NCBI GenBank assembly: GCA_947473475.1
Contig: CANJBZ010000017.1
Span: 19,868 to 83,867 of the forward strand
Length of the DNA stretch: 64,000 nt
Direction of reading: 5' to 3'
Origin: Alphaproteobacteria bacterium
GTDB lineage: Bacteria > Pseudomonadota > Alphaproteobacteria > Micropepsales > Micropepsaceae
Shown: positions 43,195 to 52,272 of the stretch, one piece after another
Layout: each line of letters opens with the position of its first letter
Position numbering within the stretch: position 1 is the first letter of the stretch
Translations under genes and position numbers: made by a program
The notes under the pieces: model-generated
The model's database searches: none
The model's input: the letters and a program-made list of their open reading frames with translations, nothing else
What the model was told of the DNA's origin: nothing

Positions 43195-46188
43195 TTAGAA
43201 CCGGCTGCTCAGGGAGAGAGTCGCGGATTGGGCCAGACTGCCGGTGCTGGCGCTGGCATCGTAATTGATGCCCGCGGCCCAACTGCCAAGCACATAGGCG
43301 AAGCTTGCGCCGCCCACGACATGATTGGCTTCGAGCGTGGGGCCGACCAGATGAAAGGGCGATCCCGGCGCTGATTCGAATGTGCCATCGATCGTGGCGG
43401 GACTGTCCTTGAACTCGTGGGTCCAGCCGATCAGCAATTGCGGCTGCAAGATGCCCTTATCCCAGGTGTAACTCCCTTGTCCGAGCACGCCCGCAAAACT
43501 GCGGAACGATTGCTGATTCTGCGACTTGAGCGACAAACCGATTCCGCCGGCGCCGCTTTCCGTATAAGTCCCTTGGCGCAGATACAGGCCGTCGACCGCA
43601 ATCTGCGGTACGATCTGGAAACCGCCGACATCGATGACGTAGCCGGTCGTCAGTCCGCCCGCGGCAAGATAGCTGGTGTAATCGGCGGTGGCCGTACGCA
43701 CGTACGAGCCCGCGGCAACAGTGCGCCGGCCGTGGAACGTGCCTTCGCCGAGATTGACTTGCGGCGTGACGAAGAAATCGCCGGCACGCCAGCCGCCGTA
43801 GAGAGAGATCAGATTCCAGTCGCCATTCGTCTTGGTGTCGCGGGGACGGTCCTCGACCTCCTGGCTGGCGAAGAACGTGTAGCCGACGCCGTACCGGCCG
43901 GTGCCGAGATTTCCCCACTCGACACCGACGGCCACACCCTGGCCTGCGCCATTGTAGCCAGGACGCGTCGCGGTTCGATTCTCATTAACGTTGTTATAAA
44001 ATTCCTGCCCCCAGAAACGGAAATCGTTCCGGGTCCCGGCGGGGGCCGTCACCATGGCGCGCTCGCGGGACGCAATAACGCCTGTCGCCTGATCGGTCAG
44101 CGCGATGCCAAGAGCCCGCACACCGCCGCCAATATCGGGCACTGTGCTTGTCACCGCCGCTTCGACACCGCTGGCCGACGTTAGCGTCAGCAACGCCGCC
44201 CCGAACGCATTGTCGTTCAGCGCGCCGCCCACCAAAGGCTCGTAAATTTGCGCCGCGGTTCCCGTCAAACCAAGCTCGGTAACCGTCTTGCGCTGCACCG
44301 CCAGCACCAGGTCGTTGCCCTGCTGCGTGACAGCCCCATTGAAAATAAAGGGGATGGCGACCGAAACGGTCGAATTCAGATCGGCAAAGTTCAGTCCGCC
44401 GGCGCTCCGTACCAGCGTAAAATTGCCGCTGTTCGGCAAGAACGTCGTGGGCACAACCGTGAGCCTGCTGCCGGTGGCAAAATTCGTGGCGCCGCTGGCA
44501 ACGAGGGCCGGTGCGGCGCCCGAACTCTTACTGACCGAAATCTCCAGCGTGCCGCCGCTACCGACATTCAGGTTTCGCACCTGCGAACTTGTCGTACGCA
44601 GCAAACCGCCGCCGCCATTCGGCGAAATTACCACGTCGACCCCGCCGCTGCCGGTCGCGCGCACCGAGCCGCGAACGCAGGCGGCGGTGCAGCCGTTGAG
44701 CGTCGAATTGCCCTCGATAGCGAGCAGGCTGTTTCCCGAGCCGAACAAAAGATCGCCGGCGATCGCGCCGGTGTTGCTGAACGTCTGGGCTTGGCTGCTA
44801 TGGGAAAGATCGGCCGCGACCGTAACCTGTGCGCCATTGTCGAGGGTTGTCGCCCCCGCGAGCAGAATGCCTGAATTGTTGACGGTCGTGAGCGTGCCCG
44901 ACAGATCGCGGATGCCATAAGCGTTGAGGGTCGCGATCGCCGTGTTGCTTGACGTGGCTTGGCCCTGCAGCAAGAACGTATTGGTCAGGCTCGGCAGCGA
45001 ACCGCCCGCCAAGATCAGGACGCCTGTCGCCGTTCCGGAAAGGTTGCCGTCTACGAACGCCTGCGTCGTGCCCTCATTGCGGAACGCTTCCGCCGTGAGA
45101 GCCGAAGCGTTGATGGAAGCACCGTTTCCGATGCGAATTGCGGTCGCATCGGCCGAGGCGGATGCCGCGGAGGTCGCACGCACGTTAGAGGTTTGCGCCT
45201 GCGCCTCGATGAGGCCGCGATTGTAGATGCCGCCAGTCAACGTCACGGTATGAGCAGCCGCGGCCGTCTCACCAATCCCCATCGCAACGGTGCTGATGCC
45301 AGGATCGTTGGAGGTGCCCCGCACGGTCCCTCGCCCGATGAAACTGAAGCTCGGTGAAACCGCGTCGCTTGGAAGCGAACCGATCACGATGTTGCTGGCG
45401 CTCGTTCCGGCCATAGAAGGTTGGATGGCCAATGCAGGCGCCGTTCCCGACGAGACGATCGTCGATGAACTGGTGAGTTCGCCAAAGGCGGTCGGTCCCA
45501 CTGCGATGATACCGCCAGAGATGCTTGAGCCGATGGCCAGCGCCGAACCGGCCAAGGGCTCGATGTTGGTCAGCGTGAATGTATTCGTGCCGACAGCCGA
45601 AAGAGCGCCCAACACCGAAAGCGATCCGCTGATCGGCGAAAGAACAAGCACGCCGTTGGCGTTTTCGCCCGTCGCGGACGTGTTGGCCCCTACGGTCAGG
45701 CTGCCACTGAGAGGGGTCTTGATGGCGATGCCATTCGCATTCGGACCCGTAACGTTGAGGGTTGAAACCGCCCCGAGCGTGATGCTGCCGGTGAAGGGCG
45801 ATGATCCATCGACCAGAATACCGAAATTGTTCGCCCCACCGCCTGCGACATTGATGATGCTGCTGGTGAGCACCTGAGCTTCAAAAGATCCCGTGTTGCC
45901 GCCCAGGATGTGGACGCCAATGGCCCCGCCGCCCGTATAGGCGTTCTGAATGATGCCCTGATTGGTGATGGAGTTGCTGGAGTTCAGAACCACCGCCGCG
46001 CCCGCGGCGTTGATACTGATGCCGCCGCCCGACTGGATCGTTATGTTGCCCGCCGACCCGTTCGCCGCCGTCGCGGTCGCAGCCGGACTGCTTACAATGC
46101 TGGAGATCGTCAGATTGTCCGCCAAAGCCGGCGTCGCCACGGTCGCAAGCAAGAAGCAGACGAGAGGACTGCGTTTCACGATACCCAT
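43195..46188 (-). CDS. Autotransporter (type Va) outer-membrane protein
   Basis: 997 residues from ATG 46188. A Sec signal peptide ('SPLVCFLLATVATPALADN') leads a Gly/Ser/Thr/Asn-rich passenger of about 700 residues of beta-helix character ('GNITIQSGGGISINAAGAAV', 'GNSLLAIEGNSTLNGC'). The last ~270 residues are the beta-barrel ('WGQEFYNNVNENR' to the terminal 'TLSLSSRF', ending in the Phe needed for outer-membrane insertion). It would display the passenger on the cell surface. No protease or adhesin motif was found, so its role (adhesion, biofilm or other) is open. Confidence 0.9.
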   Translation of the reverse strand: MGIVKRSPLVCFLLATVATPALADNLTISSIVSSPAATATAANGSAGNITIQSGGGISINAAGAAVVLNSSNSITNQGIIQNAYTGGGAIGVHILGGNTGSFEAQVLTSSIINVAGGGANNFGILVDGSSPFTGSITLGAVSTLNVTGPNANGIAIKTPLSGSLTVGANTSATGENANGVLVLSPISGSLSVLGALSAVGTNTFTLTNIEPLAGSALAIGSSISGGIIAVGPTAFGELTSSSTIVSSGTAPALAIQPSMAGTSASNIVIGSLPSDAVSPSFSFIGRGTVRGTSNDPGISTVAMGIGETAAAAHTVTLTGGIYNRGLIEAQAQTSNVRATSAASASADATAIRIGNGASINASALTAEAFRNEGTTQAFVDGNLSGTATGVLILAGGSLPSLTNTFLLQGQATSSNTAIATLNAYGIRDLSGTLTTVNNSGILLAGATTLDNGAQVTVAADLSHSSQAQTFSNTGAIAGDLLFGSGNSLLAIEGNSTLNGCTAACVRGSVRATGSGGVDVVISPNGGGGLLRTTSSQVRNLNVGSGGTLEISVSKSSGAAPALVASGATNFATGSRLTVVPTTFLPNSGNFTLVRSAGGLNFADLNSTVSVAIPFIFNGAVTQQGNDLVLAVQRKTVTELGLTGTAAQIYEPLVGGALNDNAFGAALLTLTSASGVEAAVTSTVPDIGGGVRALGIALTDQATGVIASRERAMVTAPAGTRNDFRFWGQEFYNNVNENRTATRPGYNGAGQGVAVGVEWGNLGTGRYGVGYTFFASQEVEDRPRDTKTNGDWNLISLYGGWRAGDFFVTPQVNLGEGTFHGRRTVAAGSYVRTATADYTSYLAAGGLTTGYVIDVGGFQIVPQIAVDGLYLRQGTYTESGAGGIGLSLKSQNQQSFRSFAGVLGQGSYTWDKGILQPQLLIGWTHEFKDSPATIDGTFESAPGSPFHLVGPTLEANHVVGGASFAYVLGSWAAGINYDASASTGSLAQSATLSLSSRF

Positions 46189-46335
46189 CAAGCAAAACCA
46201 ACCCGTTAGATGTTTTTCGTCCGGCAGCCCCGAACCATTAATCAAAGTGCCACGCCCCAGCGCAGCCAGCAAGCCCGGTTAACTGTCAGCTTTTCCAAAG
46301 TATTTTAAGGTTCTGTTAGCCGCATCCGCAGGAGA

Positions 46336-47682
46336 ATGGGGCATCGAAAACCTCTTCCTCGTGAGCGGATGGACCGGGACAAAGCGCACCGCATAAATTG
46401 TACCAAGCTGACCGAAAAGCAGGTCACGGCGGCTGCCGCGCGCCATGAGATGCTCTATTCCGGCCGGGTTGGCGGCGCGCGAGCGGTGTTCGCCTTTTGC
46501 GATCTTTCGGGCCTCGACCTCTCCGGGCGCAACCTGGCGGATGCCGATTTCACAGGCGCCTACCTCGAAGAAACAAACTTTGCCGGCGCCAAACTCGATT
46601 GCGCCAGCTTCTTTGGAGCATCCCTGAAGCGCGCCAATCTGGCCGGCGCAAGCCTCAGGCGCGCGGACATGCGCGGCACCTCGCTTCGCGGCGCGAACCT
46701 CATTGGCGCGGATCTCTACGAAGCCGATCTTCGCGAAGGGAAAATTGCCGAGAAAGGGATCGCGGGCGAGCTCAAGATCCTGCAGCATGACGTCGGCCCC
46801 ACGGAAATGCCGGCCGCGCTGCTGACCGGGGCCAATCTGGAACGGGCAAAGCTGTCCGGGGCGATCGCCATCCAGGCGGACTTCACCGATGCGATCATGC
46901 GCAACTGCCGGCTTACACGGGCCAATTTGCGCCGGGCCAAGCTGGCGGGCGCGAACCTGGAAGGCGCCGACCTTAGCGGCTGTGACCTTGCCGGGGCGGA
47001 CCTCAAAGGCGCCGTTCTGGTCGGAGCCAAGCTGCAATTCGCCACGCTCGAAGGCGCCGACATGTCGGGTGTCCTGACCGATGCGATCGCAGGAAAGCCG
47101 CTTTCCAGCCTGAGCGAACCGCTGGACGCCATTTTGAAGTCGCATAAGCGGTGGGCCGAGACGCAAGGGCGGGAGGGCCAACCGGCGGACTTCACCGGCT
47201 ATGATCTGAGGGCGGCCAAGGGCATGCCTCACGCCGTGCTGCCGGCGCTGATCGCGCCGCGGGCGGTGTTTTACGGCCTGGACCTGACGGGCGTGCGGCT
47301 ACAGGGCGCTCAACTCGAGGGCGCCGATCTGAGGTGCGCCAAACTCACCGGAGCGGACCTCCGGGGCGCCAACCTGAAAAACGCAAAAATCGCCAATGCG
47401 GACATGCGCGACGCCAATCTGGGTCCGCTTCTCATCTCCAATGAACGCTTGCTGCCGGCGCGCCTCGAACGCGCCGATGCGCGCTACACCGACTTCCGGG
47501 GCGCGGACTTACGCCAGACGGTGTTGGCCGAAGCCGATCTGGCCTATGCAAACCTGACAGGCGCCAAGTTGCGCGCGACCGACTTCCGCGGCGCCATCCT
47601 GCAGGGCATCAAGCTGTCGCTGGATGCCGCCGTCGAAGCGATCTTCGACGAGACGCGCTACGACGCGGCCGCCGGGGGCTGA
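46336..47682 (+). CDS. Pentapeptide-repeat protein
   Basis: 448 residues with about four blocks of A(D/N)LXX repeats (for example 'DLSGLDLSGRNLADADFTGA', 'ANLRRAKLAGANLEGADLSG', 'AKLTGADLRGANLKNAKIAN'). These fold as a right-handed quadrilateral beta-helix. The N-terminal ~40 residues and a central segment around residues 255-300 are non-repeat. There is no signal peptide or membrane segment, so it is cytoplasmic. It is divergent from the autotransporter gene across 147 bases. Target unknown; a DNA-gyrase-mimic role is only one possibility. Confidence 0.9.
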   Translation: MGHRKPLPRERMDRDKAHRINCTKLTEKQVTAAAARHEMLYSGRVGGARAVFAFCDLSGLDLSGRNLADADFTGAYLEETNFAGAKLDCASFFGASLKRANLAGASLRRADMRGTSLRGANLIGADLYEADLREGKIAEKGIAGELKILQHDVGPTEMPAALLTGANLERAKLSGAIAIQADFTDAIMRNCRLTRANLRRAKLAGANLEGADLSGCDLAGADLKGAVLVGAKLQFATLEGADMSGVLTDAIAGKPLSSLSEPLDAILKSHKRWAETQGREGQPADFTGYDLRAAKGMPHAVLPALIAPRAVFYGLDLTGVRLQGAQLEGADLRCAKLTGADLRGANLKNAKIANADMRDANLGPLLISNERLLPARLERADARYTDFRGADLRQTVLAEADLAYANLTGAKLRATDFRGAILQGIKLSLDAAVEAIFDETRYDAAAGG

Positions 47683-47688
47683 AGCCCA

Positions 47689-48627
47689 CTACGTAGCAGG
47701 CGCGCTTTTAAGGTCCGGCTGGGCCGTCTTTTCGGGCGTCCGGGCGCGGATGAAGTGCCCAAGCCGGCTCAGAGACACCTTCGCATCGGCCGATGTTTTG
47801 ACCGCCTGAAACAGGTGGGGCATGCCGTCATACACCTCGACCGAGACCGGCACATTGGCCGCTGCCGCGAGTTCGCCCAGCCGGCCCGCGTCGTCCCGCA
47901 GGATTTCCATGCTGCCGGCGTGGATCATGATCGGAGGAAAATCGCGCATCGAACCGAACACGGGTGACGCATAGGGATCGGCCGGGTTGCCGCCTTTGAG
48001 GTAATGGCGCGCGCTGACGAACAGCAGGTCCCAGGATAGGGCGGCATCGTTTTCCGCGTTTAGCATCATGGACCATCCCGACAGCGTGAGATCGGCCCAC
48101 GGCGATAAGGCCACCAGCCCGGCCGGCATCGGCATGCCCCCGTTGCGGATAGCCATCAATGTCGCCACCGCCAGCCCGCCCCCCGAACCGTCCCCGGCCA
48201 GGACTATGGATTCCGGCGGGTACCCATTGGTCATCAACAGCCGGTAAGCGTCCACCGCATCACGCAATCCCGCGGGGAATGGGAATTCCGGCGCAAGCCG
48301 GTAATCGAGCGAAAACGCTGCCGCTTCGGCGGCCCGGCACAAGCGGGCCACCAAGGGCCGATGGCTTGCCGCGGAGCCGGCCAGATAACCGCCGCCATGA
48401 AAATAGAGCAGCAGCCGTTGCGCCGCCGCACCCGCGGGGCGAACCCATTCCCCTTTCAGAGGCCCAAGCTGCACCGCCTCGCAGGACACATCATCCGGCG
48501 CCGGAATGAACTGCGCCGTAATGGCAAGGTGGCGCTGCCGCAGTTCGCCGATCGGCGTCGCCTGCCCGATTCGGGGCGGCTGCGCTCGGGAAAACGGCGC
48601 GGACAGGAGGCTTTGCCAATTCTGCAT
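47689..48627 (-). CDS. Alpha/beta hydrolase, hormone-sensitive lipase type esterase
   Basis: 312 residues. The HSL oxyanion motif 'YFHGGGYLAGS' is at residue ~75 and the nucleophile elbow is 'AGDGSGGGLA' (Ser); 'MIHAGSMEILRDDA' and 'MPHLFQ' supply the probable Asp and His. It hydrolyses short-chain esters. It lies convergently, seven bases from the pentapeptide-repeat gene's end. Confidence 0.88.
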   Translation of the reverse strand: MQNWQSLLSAPFSRAQPPRIGQATPIGELRQRHLAITAQFIPAPDDVSCEAVQLGPLKGEWVRPAGAAAQRLLLYFHGGGYLAGSAASHRPLVARLCRAAEAAAFSLDYRLAPEFPFPAGLRDAVDAYRLLMTNGYPPESIVLAGDGSGGGLAVATLMAIRNGGMPMPAGLVALSPWADLTLSGWSMMLNAENDAALSWDLLFVSARHYLKGGNPADPYASPVFGSMRDFPPIMIHAGSMEILRDDAGRLGELAAAANVPVSVEVYDGMPHLFQAVKTSADAKVSLSRLGHFIRARTPEKTAQPDLKSAPAT

Positions 48628-48705
48628 GGGACTTTCGAGCGAAGCGGACAGAGCAACAGTACTGCATGCGCCTGCCGGGCCGAAAGACGCTGCAGGCCAA
48701 AACAA

Positions 48706-48738
48706 AGGCGCGCCCCAAAGGAGCGCGCCTCGTTTTAC
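48706..48738 (-). terminator. Bidirectional-type Rho-independent terminator
   Basis: AGGCGCGC/GCGCGCCT stem (48706-48730) with AAAAC before and CGTTTT after. On the minus strand it ends the Hsp20 gene, with TTTGTTTT following the stem. Confidence 0.75.
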
Positions 48739-48762
48739 GATGGGGTGTTAACCCTGGATGGG

Positions 48763-49230
48763 TCAGGCGGCCTTTCTGGCCTCAATGACCTTGCCTTCGC
48801 CGCTGTTGATGGCGATGCGGCGCGGCTTCTTCTCGTCGGGCACGATCCGTTCCAGATCGACATGCAGCAAGCCGTGCTCAAGCTGGGCGCCCTTCACCTC
48901 GACGTTCTCGGCGAGCTGGAAGCGCCGCTCAAAGGTGCGGCCGGCAATACCCTGGTAGAGATAATGTTTGTCGCGGACGGTTTCTTTTTCACCCTCGCGC
49001 TTGCCCTGTACCGTGAGCATGCCTTCCTTGACCTCGACGGTGAGATCCTTATCGCCAAAACCCGCGACGGCAAGCGAGATCCGGTAGTGATGTTCGTCCA
49101 CGCGTTCAATGTTGTAGGGCGGATAAGCAACGCCACCATTGTCGAACTGCGAGACGGAATCGAGCATGTCGGCCAAACGATCGAAGCCGACGGTAGACCG
49201 AAAAAGCGGGGTTAAATCAAAGCTACGCAT
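48763..49230 (-). CDS. Small heat-shock protein Hsp20 (IbpA-like)
   Basis: 155 residues. The alpha-crystallin domain runs from about residue 38 ('YNIERVDEHHYRISLAVAGF') to 'IVPDEKKPRRIAI', with the C-terminal 'R-I-A-I' in the I-x-I position. It is an ATP-independent chaperone that holds unfolded proteins. ATG 49230 follows AGGAGGA. An RpoH-like promoter and a ROSE-like leader lie directly upstream. Confidence 0.95.
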   Translation of the reverse strand: MRSFDLTPLFRSTVGFDRLADMLDSVSQFDNGGVAYPPYNIERVDEHHYRISLAVAGFGDKDLTVEVKEGMLTVQGKREGEKETVRDKHYLYQGIAGRTFERRFQLAENVEVKGAQLEHGLLHVDLERIVPDEKKPRRIAINSGEGKVIEARKAA

Positions 49231-49327
49231 GTCACATCCTCCTAATGAGCGAAGTGCCGAAAGCTTGCGGACCGCTCTGCCTGAGAGCCGGTCCATTTCA
49301 AGCGCCGGAAGCCACCTGGCCTTCCGG
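49231..49327 (-). ncRNA. ROSE-like RNA thermometer in hsp20 leader (candidate)
   Basis: On the minus strand the 5' leader holds three hairpins. I: CCGGAAG/CTTCCGG (49305-49327). II: a long stem GGACCG..CTCT/AGAG..CGGTCC (49269-49294). III: a weak stem at 49231-49258 in which UCGCU pairs with AGGA of the Shine-Dalgarno site, leaving a bulged G. The UYGCU/AGGA pairing and the stable-stable-weak order are the known ROSE design that exposes the ribosome site on heating. Seen by eye only; no folding energy was computed. Confidence 0.7.
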
Positions 49328-49335
49328 TGATTTTT

Positions 49336-49364
49336 AAGTAGGAAGCGCGATTTTACGGTTCAAG
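49336..49364 (-). promoter_or_regulatory. RpoH (sigma32)-type promoter candidate for hsp20
   Basis: On the minus strand CTTGAA (49364-49359), 16 bases, then CCTACTT (49342-49336), resembling the alphaproteobacterial RpoH consensus. It would start transcription just before ROSE hairpin I. Confidence 0.6.
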
Positions 49365-49378
49365 GGCCAACGCGCATT

Positions 49379-49798
49379 TCAAACCGGTACGATCAGAATC
49401 ATGTGGCAGAGGGCCGCAATCCAGAAGATCAGCATCAGGAAGCAAAGCAGCGTCGTGATCTGCGCCTGACTTGCCGGAACGCCGATGGGCCTCAGAAGCG
49501 TCTTGAAGAACGCACCTTCGAACTCACTACGGTCATCGCTCCATCGACCGGAGCGGATCAGGTTTTCGATGTTGTTCACGATGGACGCACCACCGTTCAG
49601 CAGCCATTGGATAGCGATCATCGGAAGCAGCAGTGTGTAAACGTACAGGCCCGTGCGCGAAGGGATGAGCCAGCCCAGGGTCACAAATGCTATCAGCGCC
49701 AAATGCACGCCGAAGAGTGCGATACGCAGACCGTCAAACCGGATTGCACGACTCCTGGCCCCTGTTTCGGGCAAGTGCCGAATCGCCGCCGCCAACAT
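49379..49798 (-). CDS. Small membrane protein, paralogue of 49920-50321 gene
   Basis: 139 residues with three hydrophobic segments ('IALFGVHLALIAFVTLGWLI', 'YTLLLPMIAIQWLLNG', 'FLMLIFWIAALCHMILIV'). A conserved core 'LLP-x-x-A-x-QW-x-x-N-x-G' and 'NN-x-E' is shared with the next gene. Function is not recognised. It stands just upstream of the hsp20 promoter region. Confidence 0.6.
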   Translation of the reverse strand: MLAAAIRHLPETGARSRAIRFDGLRIALFGVHLALIAFVTLGWLIPSRTGLYVYTLLLPMIAIQWLLNGGASIVNNIENLIRSGRWSDDRSEFEGAFFKTLLRPIGVPASQAQITTLLCFLMLIFWIAALCHMILIVPV

Positions 49799-49919
49799 GT
49801 GGTACTCCTTTGTGACAAAGCCCGCTGTTCCGCATTGAGAACGCGGAGCTGCGCGCGTTCGTTGAAGTCACCCTCGAATAATTGGCTGGCGCTGCGGCTT
49901 TGGCGCAGCGAAATCGTGA

Positions 49920-50321
49920 CTAAACCATGGCCAGCCAGGAGACGTGACCAAGCGCGAGCAGCCACAGGAACACGACAACGGCGTAGGAGAAGCGGTCCAA
50001 CGCAAGCGGACTTGGGCGCGCCGCAAGCATCCAGTCGCACAACATCAGCAGAAAGCCGCCCTCTTCAGGATTGCGCGGATCGCGCCACTGGCCAGTGCGC
50101 AACCAGCTTTCGAAATTGTTGAGAATGCAGGAGCCCTTGTTGATCGCCCATTGCGTCGCCATGGCGGGCAGCAAGACGAGATAAAACATGAGGGCTTCAT
50201 TGGAAGAGATCAGCCATCCGGCGAGTACGAATACACCGACCCCAAGATGAAAAACGAATAGGGAAAACCCAAGCCGATCCCGTTTTGGGCCGGAAAATTC
50301 CTGGACGCCGATTGAAGCCAT
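49920..50321 (-). CDS. Small membrane protein, paralogue of 49379-49798 gene
   Basis: 133 residues with hydrophobic segments ('FSLFVFHLGVGVFVLAGWLI', 'YLVLLPAMATQWAINKG', 'AVVVFLWLLALGHVSWLA') matching those of its neighbour in order and with the same 'GWLI-x-S' and 'LNNFE' patterns. The start at 50321 is after a GGTGGGAAG site. No function is recognised. Confidence 0.6.
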   Translation of the reverse strand: MASIGVQEFSGPKRDRLGFSLFVFHLGVGVFVLAGWLISSNEALMFYLVLLPAMATQWAINKGSCILNNFESWLRTGQWRDPRNPEEGGFLLMLCDWMLAARPSPLALDRFSYAVVVFLWLLALGHVSWLAMV

Positions 50322-50528
50322 CTTCCCACCCCTTGCAGCCCCCCGTTGACTGCCATTGCCAAGGAAACGCTCCAGATGCCCCTTTTGCGTAAGCGGCTCA
50401 GTCAGGTTTTTTTGAAAAGTGGGCGGAACTTTGCGCAAGAAGCGCTCGGGGTTTGCCGATTGTTTAGGCAGCGCGTAAATGCTGGTATCGGATTTCTTCC
50501 CGATCGCATTTCAACGCAAGGATTCATC

Positions 50529-51482
50529 GTGTCATCGTTTCGTACGCTCACCGTGATGACGCCCGATAAGCGCCATTTGCGTGCGGGCATTTGGGAACTG
50601 CCGGAAGGTACGCCGAAACGGGCGATTTGCGTCCTGCTCAACGGGCATACGGAGTTCTTGGAAAAATATGACGAGGTGGGCGGCGAGCTGCGCGCCCGCG
50701 GCTTTGACGTGATCAGCCTGGACTGGCGCGGCCAAGGCGCATCGGAACGCCGCAGCTACGGCAATCGCGCAGGGCATGTCGACAATTTCGAGGAGTACGA
50801 CTTCGATCTTGCCGCCCTGATGCTTCAGATCGTAGAGCCTTTCCAGCGCAGCCTGCCTGCTCCTATTCCCGTGGTCGCTCTTGCCCATTCCATGGGCGCG
50901 CATGTCCTGCTGCGCTATATCCACGACCATCCCCGGCGCTTTGTCTACGCCGCGCTCACCGTGCCGATGCTGGACGTGAACACCGGGAAATATCCGCCGC
51001 AGCAGGTTAGCCTGGTCACCGCGCTGTTCAATTTCCGCAAACCTTCGACGCGTTTCGTATTCGGCGTGGAAGAGCGCGACCCGCTCGACCTCACATTCGA
51101 GCAGAATGAGGTCACATCCGATCGCGGGCGTTTCGAGCGCGCGCAGGCGCTGTTGAAGGAGCAACCTTACCTGCGGATTTTCGGGCCGACATTCGGCTGG
51201 TTGGGCGCCGCCTTGAACTCGATGCGCCGGCTGCGGCGCAAAAGCTACGCCGAAGCGATCGCCACGCCGCTGCTGGTATTCGGCGCCGGCCGGGACACCG
51301 TCGTCCATGTCCAGGCCATCCGGAATTTCGTAAGAAATCTGCCGAAGGGGCGGTATGTCGAAATCGAAGAGTCCAAGCACGAAATCCTGATGGAGAACGA
51401 TGCCATCCGCGCCCGTTTCTGGTCGGAATTCGACGCTTTTATCAATCAGCAGTTGGGCATCGATCAGCAATTAAGCCGTTAA
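50529..51482 (+). CDS. Alpha/beta hydrolase (lysophospholipase/monoacylglycerol lipase-like)
   Basis: About 317 residues from a GTG start at 50529; the frame is open further upstream to 50346, but that part has weak coding character and no ribosome site. The elbow 'ALAHSMGAHVLLRY' holds the nucleophile; 'LDWRGQGASER', 'FGAGRDTVVH' and 'ESKHEIL' fit the rest of the monoglyceride lipase triad. It would cleave a lipid ester. Its end overlaps the convergent HisN-type gene by 12 bases. Confidence 0.85.
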   Translation: MSSFRTLTVMTPDKRHLRAGIWELPEGTPKRAICVLLNGHTEFLEKYDEVGGELRARGFDVISLDWRGQGASERRSYGNRAGHVDNFEEYDFDLAALMLQIVEPFQRSLPAPIPVVALAHSMGAHVLLRYIHDHPRRFVYAALTVPMLDVNTGKYPPQQVSLVTALFNFRKPSTRFVFGVEERDPLDLTFEQNEVTSDRGRFERAQALLKEQPYLRIFGPTFGWLGAALNSMRRLRRKSYAEAIATPLLVFGAGRDTVVHVQAIRNFVRNLPKGRYVEIEESKHEILMENDAIRARFWSEFDAFINQQLGIDQQLSR

Positions 51483-52262
51483 GAGCTTCACCGCTTCGGC
51501 ATGAACGCGCGCATCGCCCGCGGCGATGATGTTGTCGCCATCGTGCCAGGGTTTGCCGGACCAATCGGTGACGACGCCGCCCGCGCCTTCGACAATCGGG
51601 ATAATAGCCGCGATGTCCCACCGCTTAAGATGGGTTTCGATGACAAGGTCGACGAAGCCCATGGCAACCAGCGCATAGGCGTAACAATCGCCGCCATAGC
51701 GCGACAGGCGGCACGCCTGCTCGACACGGAAATACAATTCCCGTTCCGGCGCGCTGAAATGCAGCACCGGATGGGTGGTGCAGATGACGGCATCGGCGAG
51801 CCGCGCGCACGCCCGCGTTTTCAGGAGCGAGGCGCCCTCGGAATTGTGCAGCTCGGCCTTCCCCGGCGCACCCACAAACCGCTCGCGAAGGAACGGCTGA
51901 TCGAGCACGCCCGCGATGGGCACTCCATCCTGCTCCAGCCCAATCAGCGTTCCCCATAGCGGCTGTCCCGCGATGAAGGCGCGCGTGCCGTCGACCGGAT
52001 CGAGCACCCAGCGATAGCGGCTCGTGCCCGCGCGTTCTCCGAATTCCTCGCCCAGAATGGCGTCTTGCGGAAATTCCTTGGCGAGCAAGTCGCGAATGAC
52101 GATTTCCGCGCCCTTGTCGGCTTCCGTAACGGGATCGAAGAACCCGCTGGGCCCTTTGTCGCTGACGTCGATCCGCTTGCGAAAGTAGGGCCGGATGAAC
52201 GCCCCCGATGCATCGGCAAGCCGGTGCGCGAAAGCCAGACGTTTTTCCAAATCGGCGTTCAT
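51471..52262 (-). CDS. Inositol monophosphatase family protein (HisN-like histidinol-phosphatase)
   Basis: 263 residues. The metal sites of the IMPase fold are present: 'ILGEEFGE', 'WVLDPVDGTRAFIAG' and 'KRWDIAAIIPIVEGAGG'. It hydrolyses a phosphate monoester, and HisN-type members complete histidine synthesis in alphaproteobacteria, but the family's substrate is hard to predict. ATG 52262 is chosen because it gives the usual N-terminus. Confidence 0.88.
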   Translation of the reverse strand: MNADLEKRLAFAHRLADASGAFIRPYFRKRIDVSDKGPSGFFDPVTEADKGAEIVIRDLLAKEFPQDAILGEEFGERAGTSRYRWVLDPVDGTRAFIAGQPLWGTLIGLEQDGVPIAGVLDQPFLRERFVGAPGKAELHNSEGASLLKTRACARLADAVICTTHPVLHFSAPERELYFRVEQACRLSRYGGDCYAYALVAMGFVDLVIETHLKRWDIAAIIPIVEGAGGVVTDWSGKPWHDGDNIIAAGDARVHAEAVKLLTA

Positions 52263-52272
52263 CGCTGAGAGG

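Noticed and set aside
48706..48738. Attachment site or palindromic operator
   Set aside because: Stem plus T-tract next to the hsp20 stop fits a terminator.
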